The notes below the pieces were generated by a model, which saw only the letters and a program-made list of their open reading frames with translations, ran no database searches and was not told the origin of the DNA. Shown in pieces: positions 1 to 8,125 of a stretch of DNA of 64,000 bases (position 1 is the stretch's first letter; each line of letters starts with the position of its first letter). The stretch is from Marinicauda algicola. GTDB taxonomy: Bacteria; Pseudomonadota; Alphaproteobacteria; Caulobacterales; Maricaulaceae. Location of the stretch: contig NZ_CP071057.1 in the NCBI RefSeq assembly GCF_017161425.1, forward strand, positions 1,426,001 through 1,490,000, written 5' to 3'. The translations under genes were made by a program, and so were the position numbers.

Positions 1-713
1 GCGACCATGGCGTTGGGCAGCCAGGGATGGACCGGCATCAGCGCGGCCTTGCCGATCCCGAAGGCGAAGAGCAGCAGCAGGATGCCGCCCGTCGTCACCG
101 AGACGGCGCCGGACAGGATGCCGCCGGCAGCGAAATCGGTCGTTCCGGCGAAGTACCAGACCGCGAAGACGGCGGGCAGGAGCAGGCCGATCGAGGTCGT
201 CAGCAGGATGCCGAGATAGATGCTCGCGCCCTTCCTCGCCTTCGCATCGCCCTTGTGGGCGACGAGAGGATAGGTGGAGAGCGTCAGAGCCTCGTAGAAG
301 AAGAACAGGGTCAGCAGGTTGCCCGCGAGCGCGATGCCCATCGCCGAGGCGATGGCGATCGTGAAGCAGAGATAGAACCGGGTCTGGTCCTTCTCCTTGT
401 TGCCGCGCATGTAGCCGATCGAGAACAGGGAGTTCACGATCCACAGCCCGCTCGCCACCATGGCGAAGACCGCGCCCAGCGGCTCGAGCTTGAAGGCGAG
501 CGACAGGCCCGGCGCGAACTCGATGAGTTCGACCTCCGGCTGGGACGGCGCGATCTCCACGAGCCAGGCGACGATCACGGCGAGCACGACCGCCGAGATC
601 AGCGTGGCGGCCTCGCGCAGGTTCGGCATGTTGCCGAACACCACCACGCCGACCCCGCCGATCAGCGGGACGACGAGGGCGAGCGCCAGCGCGAGTTCGG
701 GGGTCCAGTTCAT
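1..713 (-). CDS. Mrp/Mnh-type antiporter, NuoL/M-like (subunit A/D) protein, 5' part only
   Basis: Only the first 237 codons are in the window; the gene runs off the left edge. The ATG at 713 overlaps the stop of the upstream gene by 4 nt. The product is a polytopic membrane protein of the proton-pumping NADH dehydrogenase/Mrp antiporter family. Visible marks are the membrane glutamate in a FFFYEALTLSTYP segment, the following HKGDA loop, and the IGKAALMPVHPWLP segment with its conserved lysine. It corresponds to the second large subunit (D/A-like) of the minus-strand antiporter operon and is most like the subunit encoded at 15586 of the plus-strand operon. Whether a third large subunit follows, as in the other operon, cannot be seen here. 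Confidence 0.88.
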   Translation of the reverse strand, partial: MNWTPELALALALVVPLIGGVGVVVFGNMPNLREAATLISAVVLAVIVAWLVEIAPSQPEVELIEFAPGLSLAFKLEPLGAVFAMVASGLWIVNSLFSIGYMRGNKEKDQTRFYLCFTIAIASAMGIALAGNLLTLFFFYEALTLSTYPLVAHKGDAKARKGASIYLGILLTTSIGLLLPAVFAVWYFAGTTDFAAGGILSGAVSVTTGGILLLLFAFGIGKAALMPVHPWLPNAMV

Positions 714-2260
714 CGGCCCGCCTCCCCGCCCGGTGCCGCCTCGGCGACGGTGGCGCTACCGTTGATCGCCGCTTCGGCGGCGGCGCTGGAGAGATCGACC
801 ATGAAGCTCGCGTCGATTCCGAAATAGATGTTGGCGAAGACGAGGATCCAGAGCGGGACGAGGATCATGAGCGGCACCGCGCGGATGCGCTCGCGCCCCG
901 CCGGCGCGGGCTGGACCCACATCACGACGAGGATGCGGTAGACGTAGAACACCGCCAGCACCGAGGAGACCACGATGGCGGCGACCGCCCACCACCAGCC
1001 CGAGGCGAGCGCGGCCTGGATGAGGTAGAATTTCGAGATGAAGCCGACGGTGAACGGCACGCCGACCAGGCTCAGCGCCCCGATCGTGAAGGCCGCCGCG
1101 ACGCCGGGCATGGCCTGGCCCAGTCCCCTGAAGTCGGCGATGCGCCGCACGCCGTAGGAATAGGCGAAGGCGCCCAGCGCGATGAAGAGCGCGCCCTTCA
1201 TCAGCGCGTGATTGAGCAGGTGCAGCACACCGGCGCTGACGCCCAGCGCGGTGCCGATGCCGAGGCCCAGCATCATGTAGCCGACTTGGGCGACCGAGGA
1301 ATAGGCGAGCAGCCGGCGCGCATCGACCTGGAAGATGGCCTGCGCGCTCGCCAGGATCATGCCGAGGATGGCCAGGGGGGTGACGACCCAGAGAAGGCTC
1401 ATCTCGACGAAGGCCGAGCCCGGATAGAACACGTCGAACAGGAAGCGGATGATGACGTAGAAGGCGACCTTGGTGGCCGTCGTCGCCAGGAAGACCGTCA
1501 CGAAGTTCGGCGCGAAGGCATAGGCGTTCGGCAGCCACAGATGCAGCGGGAAGAGCGCGGCCTTCAGGCCGATGCCCACGAGGATGAAGGCGAACGCCAC
1601 CTCGATCACGCGGTTGCCGGGCATGTCCACCACGATGCGCGCGATGTCGGCCATGTTCAGCGTGCCGGTCGCCATGTAGAGGAAGCCGACGCCGATGACG
1701 AAGAAGGTCGCCCCGATCGTGCCCATCACGAGATAGTTGAACGAGGCCGTCAGCGCGCGCCGGTCGTTCTGATGTCCCATCGCCACGATGGCGTAGGTGC
1801 CGAGCGAGGAGATCTCCAGGAAGACGAAGAGGTTGAATGCGTCCCCGGTGAGCGCGACCCCGTTCAGGCCGGAGAAGCAGACCAGGAAGGCGGCGTAGAA
1901 CAGGCCGCGCTTGTCGGCAGAGATCTCGTCGGCGACGCTCGGCAGGGCGAACACGGTCGCCAGCACGCCCATCGCGCCGATCAGCAGCACGATCGCGCTG
2001 TTCAGCCGGTCGACGCGGAATTCGATGCCGTAGGGCGGCGCCCAGCCGCCCAGATGATAGCTGACGACCTCGACGAGGCGCGTCTGGGCGACGAGCTCGA
2101 ACGCCATGAACAGGGTGAAGACGGTCGATGCGAGCGCCACCGCCCACGCGAAGCGCCCGTTGGGAATCGCGACGAGGACGGCGGCCATGAACAGCGGCAC
2201 GACCGCGGCGAGGACCGGGGCATGCGTTGCCAGCGCGGCGGGGAGAAAGACAGCCTCCAT
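710..2260 (-). CDS. mnhD: Mrp/Mnh antiporter subunit D (NuoM-like)
   Basis: 516 aa, many membrane helices. This is the NuoL/M/N-type ion-translocating subunit of a multi-subunit Na+(K+)/H+ antiporter in the inner membrane. Key features seen: glutamate 149 in NLFVFLEISSLGTY, corresponding to the essential TM5 Glu of MrpD; lysines in GIGLKAALFPLHLWLP and TATKVAFY; and the RRLLAYSSVAQVGY segment. It follows mnhC with a 6-nt gap and overlaps the next gene by 4 nt, so the operon is tightly packed. Subunit letter and cation specificity are inferred from family resemblance and gene order. Confidence 0.9.
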   Translation of the reverse strand: MEAVFLPAALATHAPVLAAVVPLFMAAVLVAIPNGRFAWAVALASTVFTLFMAFELVAQTRLVEVVSYHLGGWAPPYGIEFRVDRLNSAIVLLIGAMGVLATVFALPSVADEISADKRGLFYAAFLVCFSGLNGVALTGDAFNLFVFLEISSLGTYAIVAMGHQNDRRALTASFNYLVMGTIGATFFVIGVGFLYMATGTLNMADIARIVVDMPGNRVIEVAFAFILVGIGLKAALFPLHLWLPNAYAFAPNFVTVFLATTATKVAFYVIIRFLFDVFYPGSAFVEMSLLWVVTPLAILGMILASAQAIFQVDARRLLAYSSVAQVGYMMLGLGIGTALGVSAGVLHLLNHALMKGALFIALGAFAYSYGVRRIADFRGLGQAMPGVAAAFTIGALSLVGVPFTVGFISKFYLIQAALASGWWWAVAAIVVSSVLAVFYVYRILVVMWVQPAPAGRERIRAVPLMILVPLWILVFANIYFGIDASFMVDLSSAAAEAAINGSATVAEAAPGGEAGR

Positions 2261-2266
2261 GAGCCC

Positions 2267-2680
2267 TTACACGCCTCTCTCGATTTCCTGGGAATAGTCC
2301 GCCTCGGCGATGGCCACGTCCTCGATCGAGCCGTAGGCCTCGCGGATGCGTACCACCAGGGCGAGGCCCATGGCGAGCGTCGCGACGCCGACGACGATGG
2401 CGGTGAGGATCAGCACGTGCGGCAGCGGGTTGGAATAGACCGCGTGCTCGAAGTGCTCGGCCGCGCCGTAACCGTGGGAGACCTCGTAGGGCAGGATCGG
2501 CGGCTCGCCGCCGAACACCTTGCCCATCGTGATGTAGAGCAGGAAGACCGAGGTCTGGAAGATCGACAGGGCGACCATGCGCTTGACCAGGTTGGCCGAC
2601 GCCACGACGGCGTACAGGCCCACCATCATCAGCACCAGGACGACGGCGTAGGTGAAGCGGTCCGCGAGAATCTCGAGCAT
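2267..2680 (-). CDS. mnhC: Mrp/Mnh antiporter subunit C (NuoK-like)
   Basis: 137 aa with three predicted membrane helices. It resembles MnhC/NuoK: an N-terminal hydrophobic segment, a conserved KRMVALSIFQTSVFLLYI stretch, and a C-terminal DPLPHVLILTAIVVGVAT-like region (here NPLPHVLILTAIVVGVA) typical of the family. It carries an insert rich in Gly/Glu/His around residues 58-80 that is longer than in the paralogue at 13806 (103 aa). It lies 4 nt after mnhB and 6 nt before mnhD in the operon. Confidence 0.9.
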   Translation of the reverse strand: MLEILADRFTYAVVLVLMMVGLYAVVASANLVKRMVALSIFQTSVFLLYITMGKVFGGEPPILPYEVSHGYGAAEHFEHAVYSNPLPHVLILTAIVVGVATLAMGLALVVRIREAYGSIEDVAIAEADYSQEIERGV

Positions 2681-2684
2681 CGCC

Positions 2685-3134
2685 CTACCACTCCTCTTCC
2701 GGGATTTCCGGCGGACGGCCGGCGAAGGCGTAGAAGATGGCGATCATCACGCAGGTCACGGTGACCAGCACGCCGACCTCGACGAGGATGATGCCCATGA
2801 CCTGGCCGGTATGGTGCGCCTTGTCCGGGTGCAGCACGTCGTAGTCCAGGAACTCCCCGCCCAGGAGCAGGCTGGCGAAGCCGACACCGGCATAGATGAT
2901 GGCGCCGAGCGCGAAGCCGACGCGCACGACCGCCGTCGGGACGGCCTTGCGGGCGGCCTCCACGCCGAAGATCAGCGCGTAGAGGATCAGCGCGCTCGCC
3001 AGGATCACGCCGGCCTGGAAACCGCCGCCGGGCGAGTACTCGCCGTGGAAATGGACGTAGAAGCCGTAGACCACGATGAACGGGATCAGCAGCTTGGAGA
3101 CGACCTTCAGGACGACATGGGGCGACATGGCCAT
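2685..3134 (-). CDS. mnhB: Mrp/Mnh antiporter subunit B
   Basis: 149 aa with four membrane helices. The family signature HGEYSPGGGFQAGVILAS is present near residue 30, followed by the GAxxYAGVGFASLLLGG-type region. I chose the ATG at 3134 because a GGAGGG ribosome-binding site stands 8 nt upstream; the longer open frame to 3383 has no family resemblance and overlaps the preceding gene. In the second antiporter operon this domain is fused to the DUF4040 domain, whereas here it is a separate gene. MnhB is needed for assembly of the whole antiporter in characterised systems. Confidence 0.88.
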   Translation of the reverse strand: MAMSPHVVLKVVSKLLIPFIVVYGFYVHFHGEYSPGGGFQAGVILASALILYALIFGVEAARKAVPTAVVRVGFALGAIIYAGVGFASLLLGGEFLDYDVLHPDKAHHTGQVMGIILVEVGVLVTVTCVMIAIFYAFAGRPPEIPEEEW

Positions 3135-3138
3135 GGCT

Positions 3139-3705
3139 TCAGCCCTCCCCCTTCGAGCCGGAGCGCGCGCCGACCAGGCCGAGCAGCAGCGCCACGCCGA
3201 GACCGGCGGCGAACACCACGAACACCTCGCCCATGGTATCGAAGCCCCGGTAGCTCGCCAGGATCGCGGTGACGACGTTGGGGATGCCGATATCCTCGAT
3301 CGTGAGCTGCATGTATTCCATGCCGACATAGGAATTGGCCGGCGAGTTGGGGTCGCCATAGACCGGCATGTCGCCGAGCGCATAGAACAGGAGCGCGCCG
3401 GTGACCGCCACGACCGCGAGCGCGGCCCAGTGGCGCTGGCGCGGCACCGGATCGCACTCGCGCGAGGTCAGCAACATGGCGCCCAGCAGCAGCACGGTGG
3501 AAATCCCCGCCCCGACGGCCGCCTCGGTGAAGGCGACATCGACCGCGTCGAGCGAGACGAACCATGCGGCCGAAAGCAGCGAGTAGACGCCGGTGAGCAT
3601 GACCACGGCGAAGAGGTTCTTCAGCCGGACCACCGCGATGCCGACCGCGAGCAGCATCGCCATCAGCGTATAGTCGAGATACTGGGTGAGATCGACGGTG
3701 TGCAT
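3139..3705 (-). CDS. Mrp/Mbh-type DUF4040 (MbhD/MbhE-like) subunit
   Basis: 188 aa membrane protein. The N-terminal part carries the DUF4040/MbhD signature (DAVDVAFTEAAVGAGIST, residues about 53-70). The C-terminal part looks like MbhE (NVVTAILASYRGFDTMGE). In Bacillus-type Mrp systems these domains form the C-terminal part of the giant MrpA; here they are a separate gene, as in archaeal Mbh-type complexes. The membrane glutamate and aspartates of the MbhD segment are intact. It has a 1-nt gap to the upstream mnhG stop and 4 nt to mnhB. Confidence 0.85.
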   Translation of the reverse strand: MHTVDLTQYLDYTLMAMLLAVGIAVVRLKNLFAVVMLTGVYSLLSAAWFVSLDAVDVAFTEAAVGAGISTVLLLGAMLLTSRECDPVPRQRHWAALAVVAVTGALLFYALGDMPVYGDPNSPANSYVGMEYMQLTIEDIGIPNVVTAILASYRGFDTMGEVFVVFAAGLGVALLLGLVGARSGSKGEG

Positions 3706-3706
3706 C

Positions 3707-4069
3707 TCAGGCCTTCCCCCCGTCCTTCTCGGAATCGGGCGCGTAGCGTTTCAGGAGCGGCTTGAGCCCGGCCCGGTAGGCGGCATTGGCCACGGCATGG
3801 GTCGCGGTCGGGCTCGTCAGGAAGATGAACAGGCCGATCAGGGCGAGCTTCAGCGACAGCGCGCTCCAGCCAGCCTGCAGGATCAGGCCCAGCATGATCA
3901 GCTCGGCACCCAGCGTGTCGGTGACGCCGGCCGCGTGCATGCGGGTGTAGAAATCGGGCAGGCGCATCACGCCGATGGCACCGGCGAGGACGAAGACCAC
4001 GCCGGCCACCATGGCGGCGATGGAGAGGATGTCCAGCCCCCGGTCGAGGATGAGCAGGAACTCGCTCAT
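3707..4069 (-). CDS. mnhG: Mrp/Mnh antiporter subunit G
   Basis: 120 aa with three membrane helices. The MnhG signature GVMRLPDFYTRMHAAGVTDTLG is nearly textbook (residues about 33-54). A basic, hydrophilic tail of about 30 residues follows the last helix. The ATG overlaps the mnhF stop by 4 nt (ATGA). Small subunits E, F and G sit at the head of this operon, in the same order as in the plus-strand copy. Confidence 0.92.
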   Translation of the reverse strand: MSEFLLILDRGLDILSIAAMVAGVVFVLAGAIGVMRLPDFYTRMHAAGVTDTLGAELIMLGLILQAGWSALSLKLALIGLFIFLTSPTATHAVANAAYRAGLKPLLKRYAPDSEKDGGKA

Positions 4070-4395
4070 GTCTTCTGCTCCTCCTCGGCCTGCTTCTTGG
4101 CGATCTCGCCGCGTTCCATGCGGGTGAGCGCGACCTCGAGCGAGCGATAGCGGAAGAATTTCAGGATCGCGATCGTCGAGATGAAGTTCAAAAGCGCGTA
4201 GAGGATCGCGATGTCTATGGCGTCCGCCCGGTTCACCATCAGCGCGAAGACCACCAGGAACAGCACCGTCTTGGTGCCGAAGGAGTTCAGCGCCAGAACG
4301 CGGTCATAGAGCGTCGGGCCGATGAACAGCCGCGCGAGCATGATCGCCATGGCGATCGCCAAGGCTCCCGCGACGAAGAAATCCACGATCGGCAT
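4066..4395 (-). CDS. mnhF: Mrp/Mnh antiporter subunit F
   Basis: 109 aa with three membrane helices. The family motif GPTLYDRVLALNSFGTKTV (residues about 26-44) and the RADAIDIAILYALLNFIS stretch identify it. The C-terminus is an extended charged tail (RMERGEIAKKQAEEEQ) not needed for the core fold. I start it at the ATG at 4395; the open frame continues upstream to 4845 without family similarity and through mnhE. It lies 5 nt after the mnhE stop. Confidence 0.9.
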   Translation of the reverse strand: MPIVDFFVAGALAIAMAIMLARLFIGPTLYDRVLALNSFGTKTVLFLVVFALMVNRADAIDIAILYALLNFISTIAILKFFRYRSLEVALTRMERGEIAKKQAEEEQKT

Positions 4396-4400
4396 GAAGG

Positions 4401-4898
4401 TCACGACTGCGCTCCCTCCGCGGCCTTGCGCGAGCGCGCTTCCATGTCGCGAAGCCCTTCCTGTGCGGCGAGCTCCGCCGACAGGCCATGGACCAGGAAG
4501 CCGGTCTCCTCGACCTCCACCGTCACCGTGCCGGGCGTCAGCGTGATCGAGTTGGCGAAGGTCGCACGGGCCAGATCGGTGTGCAGCTTGACGGGCACGC
4601 GGGTGACGACGGGCTGGATGTCGAGCTGGGGGTTCATCACCAGACGCACGACATGGATGTTGGCGCGCACGATCTGGTCGCCGAGCCAGCCCCAGTAGGC
4701 GAGGAATTGCGGCAGCCGCGGAAACGGCACCGCATCCTCGTCGATCAGGCGCATGCGAAACGCCATCGCGACCGCGAACACGATCCCGAACACGCCGAAT
4801 CCGAGGATCAGCGGATTGGTGAGCTTGTCCGAGAGCACGGCCCACAGCGCGGCGAGCGCGAGGGTCAGTAGCACCGTAAACAGGGCTTGGCGCGCCAA
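4401..4898 (-). CDS. mnhE: Mrp/Mnh antiporter subunit E
   Basis: 165 aa. The N-terminal hydrophobic hairpin is followed by a globular part with RANIHVVRLVMNP and the typical TLARATFANSITLTPGT-like motif (here LARATFANSITLTPGTVTV). No ATG fits: the likely start is a TTG at 4898, preceded at about 7 nt by a strong GGGAGGAG ribosome-binding site. It is the first gene of the minus-strand antiporter operon and is separated by 103 nt from the sbtB-like gene, which has the same direction. Confidence 0.87.
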   Translation of the reverse strand: MARQALFTVLLTLALAALWAVLSDKLTNPLILGFGVFGIVFAVAMAFRMRLIDEDAVPFPRLPQFLAYWGWLGDQIVRANIHVVRLVMNPQLDIQPVVTRVPVKLHTDLARATFANSITLTPGTVTVEVEETGFLVHGLSAELAAQEGLRDMEARSRKAAEGAQS

Positions 4899-5001
4899 GA
4901 TGTCTCCTCCCAGAGCACCCGGTGGGTCGAAAGCTGGCGGCGTTTCTAGGAAACCGGTCCAGCCATTTCCAGCAAATTCGACTGCTGTATAGCAGCTTTC
5001 A

Positions 5002-5310
5002 TCAGAAGCGCTCGCCGCGCACCACCTCGACATCGTGACCGTAGATGATGCCGGGGAAGCGCTTGAAGAACGGCTCGGCCGCGGCGAACACGCGCTCGGC
5101 GGTCTCGGCATTGGTGATGACGTGCACCAGCTTCTTCTCGGTGGCGTCCGCGAAGTCGCCGCGATGCCAGTCCCCCTCCAGGCCCCGGCCCTCGCGGGCA
5201 TCGACCACGGTGAAACCGGTCACCCCGCACTCGGCGAGCAGGTCCAGCAGGCGTCGCAGGTGAACCGTCTCCACGATGGCGATCAGCTTCTTGCGGACAG
5301 GACGGGTCAT
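5002..5310 (-). CDS. sbtB: PII-like SbtB-type regulatory protein
   Basis: 102 aa. It has the PII ferredoxin-like fold pattern: an N-terminal strand-helix (KKLIAIVETVHLRRLLDLL), a long T-loop-like region (residues about 38-60, rich in charged residues), and a C-terminal strand ending in GHDVEVVRGERF. It starts 4 nt after the sbtA stop, with GGAGG 8 nt upstream, so the two are cotranscribed. SbtB proteins bind adenine nucleotides and gate the bicarbonate transporter SbtA in cyanobacteria; the role here is inferred from that pairing. The C-terminal redox CGPxGC motif of some cyanobacterial SbtB proteins is absent. Confidence 0.75.
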   Translation of the reverse strand: MTRPVRKKLIAIVETVHLRRLLDLLAECGVTGFTVVDAREGRGLEGDWHRGDFADATEKKLVHVITNAETAERVFAAAEPFFKRFPGIIYGHDVEVVRGERF

Positions 5311-5314
5311 GGTT

Positions 5315-6292
5315 TCAGCCTCCGATCGCGAGCCGGGCCACCGCGGCGTAGAGCGGAATGCCCAGGGTCAGGTTGAACGGGAAGGTAATCGCGAGCGAGA
5401 GGGTGAGATAGACCGACGGATCGGCCTGGGGCAGCGCGATGCGCATCGCGGCGGGTACCGCGATATAGCTCGCCGAACCGGCGAGGATCATCAACGCCGC
5501 CGCGTCGGCCGCGCTCATGCCGATGAGCCAGGCGGTGGCCAGCGCCAGGCTCGCCCCGATCGGGGGCATGATCAGGCCGAAGGCGATGCCGCCGGCCCCG
5601 AGCTTCTTCGCGCCGGACAGCCGGCGCGCGGCGACGAGGCCCATGTCCAGGAGGAAGAGCGCCAGCACGCCCTGGAAGAGATCGACGACGAAGGGCTCCA
5701 GCTTGGCCATCCCCGACTGGCCGGAGAGCATGCCGATCAGGAAGCTGCCCAGCAGCAGCACGACCGAGCCGTTCAGCGCCACCTCGCGTACCAGTTCGGA
5801 GCGCGTGCGCTGGTCGCTGCCTGCGGCGCGCCCGGCGAGGATAAGGCCGGTCAGGATGGCCGGCGTCTCCATCAGCGCCAGCACCGCCACCATGTAGCCC
5901 GAGCTGACCATGCCCGACATCTGCAGGAACTCGGCACCGGCGACGAAGGTCACGACCGAGATCGAGCCGTAATGGGCCGCCGAGGCCGCGGCGGTGACCG
6001 GGTCGAGCTTCGTCATCGCCCGCAGCAGGCCATAGGCGATGAGCGGCATGGCGAAGCTCAGCACGATGCCGGCGAGCGCGGCGAGCGCGAGCGCGGCGGT
6101 GAAGCCCTGCTCGCTCACAGCGACGCCGCCCTTGAAGCCGATGGCGAGCATCAGATAGAGGGCGAGCCCCTTGGCCACCGCCTCGGGCACGTTGAGATCG
6201 GACTTCGCGACCCCGGCAAAGATTCCGAGGGCGAAGAACAGCACGGCCGGGGAGGTCAGGTTGGCCAGGGCGAGCGAAATCACCTCGATCAT
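5315..6292 (-). CDS. sbtA: SbtA-type sodium-dependent bicarbonate transporter
   Basis: 325 aa with about ten membrane helices. Family marks are an N-terminal NLTSPAVLFFALGIFAG segment, LYLMLAIGFKGGV, and the repeated half with GSLPxxx-like cores (SVVTFVAGAEFLQ, MLAGSASYIAVPAAMRIALP). Length and order of segments match the SbtA/DUF897 family. In cyanobacteria SbtA imports bicarbonate with Na+ for carbon concentration; no carboxysome or RuBisCO genes appear in this window, so the purpose here is open (for example anaplerotic carboxylation or pH control). The start is the ATG at 6292 with a GGAAAGGA stretch 11 nt upstream. Confidence 0.82.
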   Translation of the reverse strand: MIEVISLALANLTSPAVLFFALGIFAGVAKSDLNVPEAVAKGLALYLMLAIGFKGGVAVSEQGFTAALALAALAGIVLSFAMPLIAYGLLRAMTKLDPVTAAASAAHYGSISVVTFVAGAEFLQMSGMVSSGYMVAVLALMETPAILTGLILAGRAAGSDQRTRSELVREVALNGSVVLLLGSFLIGMLSGQSGMAKLEPFVVDLFQGVLALFLLDMGLVAARRLSGAKKLGAGGIAFGLIMPPIGASLALATAWLIGMSAADAAALMILAGSASYIAVPAAMRIALPQADPSVYLTLSLAITFPFNLTLGIPLYAAVARLAIGG

Positions 6293-6388
6293 CGGCGCGC
6301 CGGTCCTTTCCGTGTCGATTTTCTGACAGCAGCGGGGGACCGCTTAGCGGCTCGGCGGTGGGCTGGCAAGCAGGCGGACCGGCCGGGT

Positions 6389-7486
6389 TCAGCCGGCCTG
6401 ACCGCTGCGGCGCAGGCTCCAGTCCCAGTAACGCAGCACGGTCTGGGCCTTGTTCACCGAGAGGATATCGAAGACCAGCTCGGCCTGGCGCGCCGCCGGC
6501 GAGCCGTCGGCATGGCCCGCGCCGAGCCGCAGATAATTGAGATGGCGCCGCGACAGCCCGGTCGCCTTGGCGAACACGCCCAGCGCCTCGCCGCCCATGT
6601 CCTCGATGATCCGCTCGAAGACGGAAAGCTGGACGTTCGAAAGCCGTGCGGCCTCGGCCACGAGGTCGGGCCCGAAGCCCTTCACCGCCTGCTCCATCAC
6701 CCCTTCCAGACCGCCATAGGCGGAGGCGTCGTTGGCCTCGCGGTCGCGCTGGCGCCGGTCGATATAGGCGAGCGTGCGCATGACGAGGGCATCGGCTTCC
6801 GCCTCGCGCGCGGCGGCGGGAAAGACGTCCTCGGCCGCTTCCTGGAGAATGGCGCGATCGACCGCGAAGCGCTCGAGGATCATGCGCCGCTGGTGATGAT
6901 CGACCTCCCAGAACAGGCTCAGCGCCTGGGCGGGGCGCAATTCGCTGCGCCGGATGACGAGGCGCGAAAGCGAGGCGTGCTCGCCGGCGAGCCGGACGAG
7001 ATGGTCCATCGTCTGGGGCGCAATGCGCGCACCCTCGTTCCTGAGCAGGATCTCCACCACGGCCGGATCGCCGGATGCGGCCAGTGCCGCGGTGACCGTT
7101 TCGGACACATGCTCGCGGCGAGCGAGCGCGATGCGGTGCTTGAGTTCCCCCTTGCGCGCGATCTCCATCATGTCGAAGTCGGTCAGCGCCCGCGAGCGCT
7201 CGACGATGGGAGCGGCGATGTCGAAGCTGTCGAGCGCGAGCCGGCGCAGCAGGCCCGGCGGCGCCTCGCCCTGCTCGGCCAGCCGGACGGCGACGCGGGC
7301 GCGCAGCGCGGGCTCGGCCGTGCGCAGCATCTCCTCCAGGACGTCGGCCACGATCCAGCGCTCCTGCGGGGTGACGCGGCTCGACGGCAGGCAGACGATG
7401 TCGGCCAGGCGCCGCGTGAGAAGCGCGCGCGACGAGCGCGGCCGGGCCCCGCCGGTTTCGTGTCCCGCTGCGAAATCTTCGGCCAT
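6389..7486 (-). CDS. DUF2336 domain protein
   Basis: 365 aa, soluble, mostly alpha-helical. It contains helical repeat-like segments (PAVVEILLRNEGARI, LVRLAGEHASLSRLVI) characteristic of DUF2336, a family of unknown function almost confined to Alphaproteobacteria. The N-terminal half predicts HEAT-like repeats; the C-terminal half ends in a basic region. No catalytic motif was found. It stands alone, with 96 nt to sbtA and a divergent msrB on the other side. Confidence 0.8.
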   Translation of the reverse strand: MAEDFAAGHETGGARPRSSRALLTRRLADIVCLPSSRVTPQERWIVADVLEEMLRTAEPALRARVAVRLAEQGEAPPGLLRRLALDSFDIAAPIVERSRALTDFDMMEIARKGELKHRIALARREHVSETVTAALAASGDPAVVEILLRNEGARIAPQTMDHLVRLAGEHASLSRLVIRRSELRPAQALSLFWEVDHHQRRMILERFAVDRAILQEAAEDVFPAAAREAEADALVMRTLAYIDRRQRDREANDASAYGGLEGVMEQAVKGFGPDLVAEAARLSNVQLSVFERIIEDMGGEALGVFAKATGLSRRHLNYLRLGAGHADGSPAARQAELVFDILSVNKAQTVLRYWDWSLRRSGQAG

Positions 7487-7654
7487 TGATCGGTCCCGGA
7501 TCGAAAATCCGCGTCCGAGCCTGCCGCCAACGCGTTAAGGAAGCGTGGCTTTCCTTGTCCGGGCGCGCAGCGCGCGATCTACTGAAGCCGAGGCGCGCCG
7601 CGCCGGAAAGCCGAGCTATAGTCATCGCGAAGACGAGCCGCTCTGGAGACCGAC

Positions 7655-8062
7655 ATGCCCAAACTCGATCGCGACGCCGTGGAGCGCCTGCGCAAGGAGC
7701 TGACGCCGGAACAGGACAAGGTTGCCTTCCACGAAGGCACCGAGCGGCCCGGATCGAGCGCGCTCAACGAGGAGAAGCGCGAAGGCGTGTTCGCGTGCGC
7801 GGTTTGCGGCAACCCGCTCTTCTCCTCCGAGCACAAGTACGAGTCCGGATCGGGCTGGCCGAGCTTCTACGACGTGTACGGGCCGGAGAGCCTGGAAACC
7901 AAGCGCGATTTCAAGCTCCTGATCCCGCGCACCGAATTCCACTGCGCCAATTGCGGCGCCCATGTCGGCCATGTCTTCAACGATGGCCCCCAGCCCACCG
8001 GCAAGCGCTACTGCGCCAACGGCATCGTGCTGGACTTCGAACCCGCGGACGGGGAAGACTAG
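7655..8062 (+). CDS. msrB: Peptide-methionine (R)-S-oxide reductase MsrB
   Basis: 135 aa cytoplasmic enzyme that reduces the R-sulfoxide of methionine in proteins. Two CxxC pairs that bind structural zinc are seen (Cys48/Cys51 and Cys97/Cys100). The catalytic cysteine is Cys120 in RYCANG. The usual resolving position in the GxGWPSF motif is Ser (GSGWPSF), so recycling must use another thiol or external reductant. The start has a GGAGA site 6 nt upstream. It is followed on the same strand by the oligopeptidase after 63 nt. Confidence 0.95.
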   Translation: MPKLDRDAVERLRKELTPEQDKVAFHEGTERPGSSALNEEKREGVFACAVCGNPLFSSEHKYESGSGWPSFYDVYGPESLETKRDFKLLIPRTEFHCANCGAHVGHVFNDGPQPTGKRYCANGIVLDFEPADGED

Positions 8063-8125
8063 GCGCTCGTCCGACTCCCGGCGGCGTGCCGGCCGGAGTT
8101 CCCCCCATGCCGGAGAGCGCTTGAT

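Noticed and set aside
1-4898. Minus-strand antiporter genes as subunits of complex I (NuoL/M/K)
   Set aside because: The presence of E, F, G, B and DUF4040 subunits beside them, and no quinone- or Fe-S-binding Nuo genes, points to the Mrp antiporter type.
5276-7489. A long plus-strand open frame opposite sbtA and the DUF2336 gene, and other long antisense frames throughout the window
   Set aside because: They are Arg/Asp/Gly/His-rich translations typical of antisense frames in GC-rich DNA, without domains, signal peptides or ribosome-binding sites, and they overlap well supported genes.
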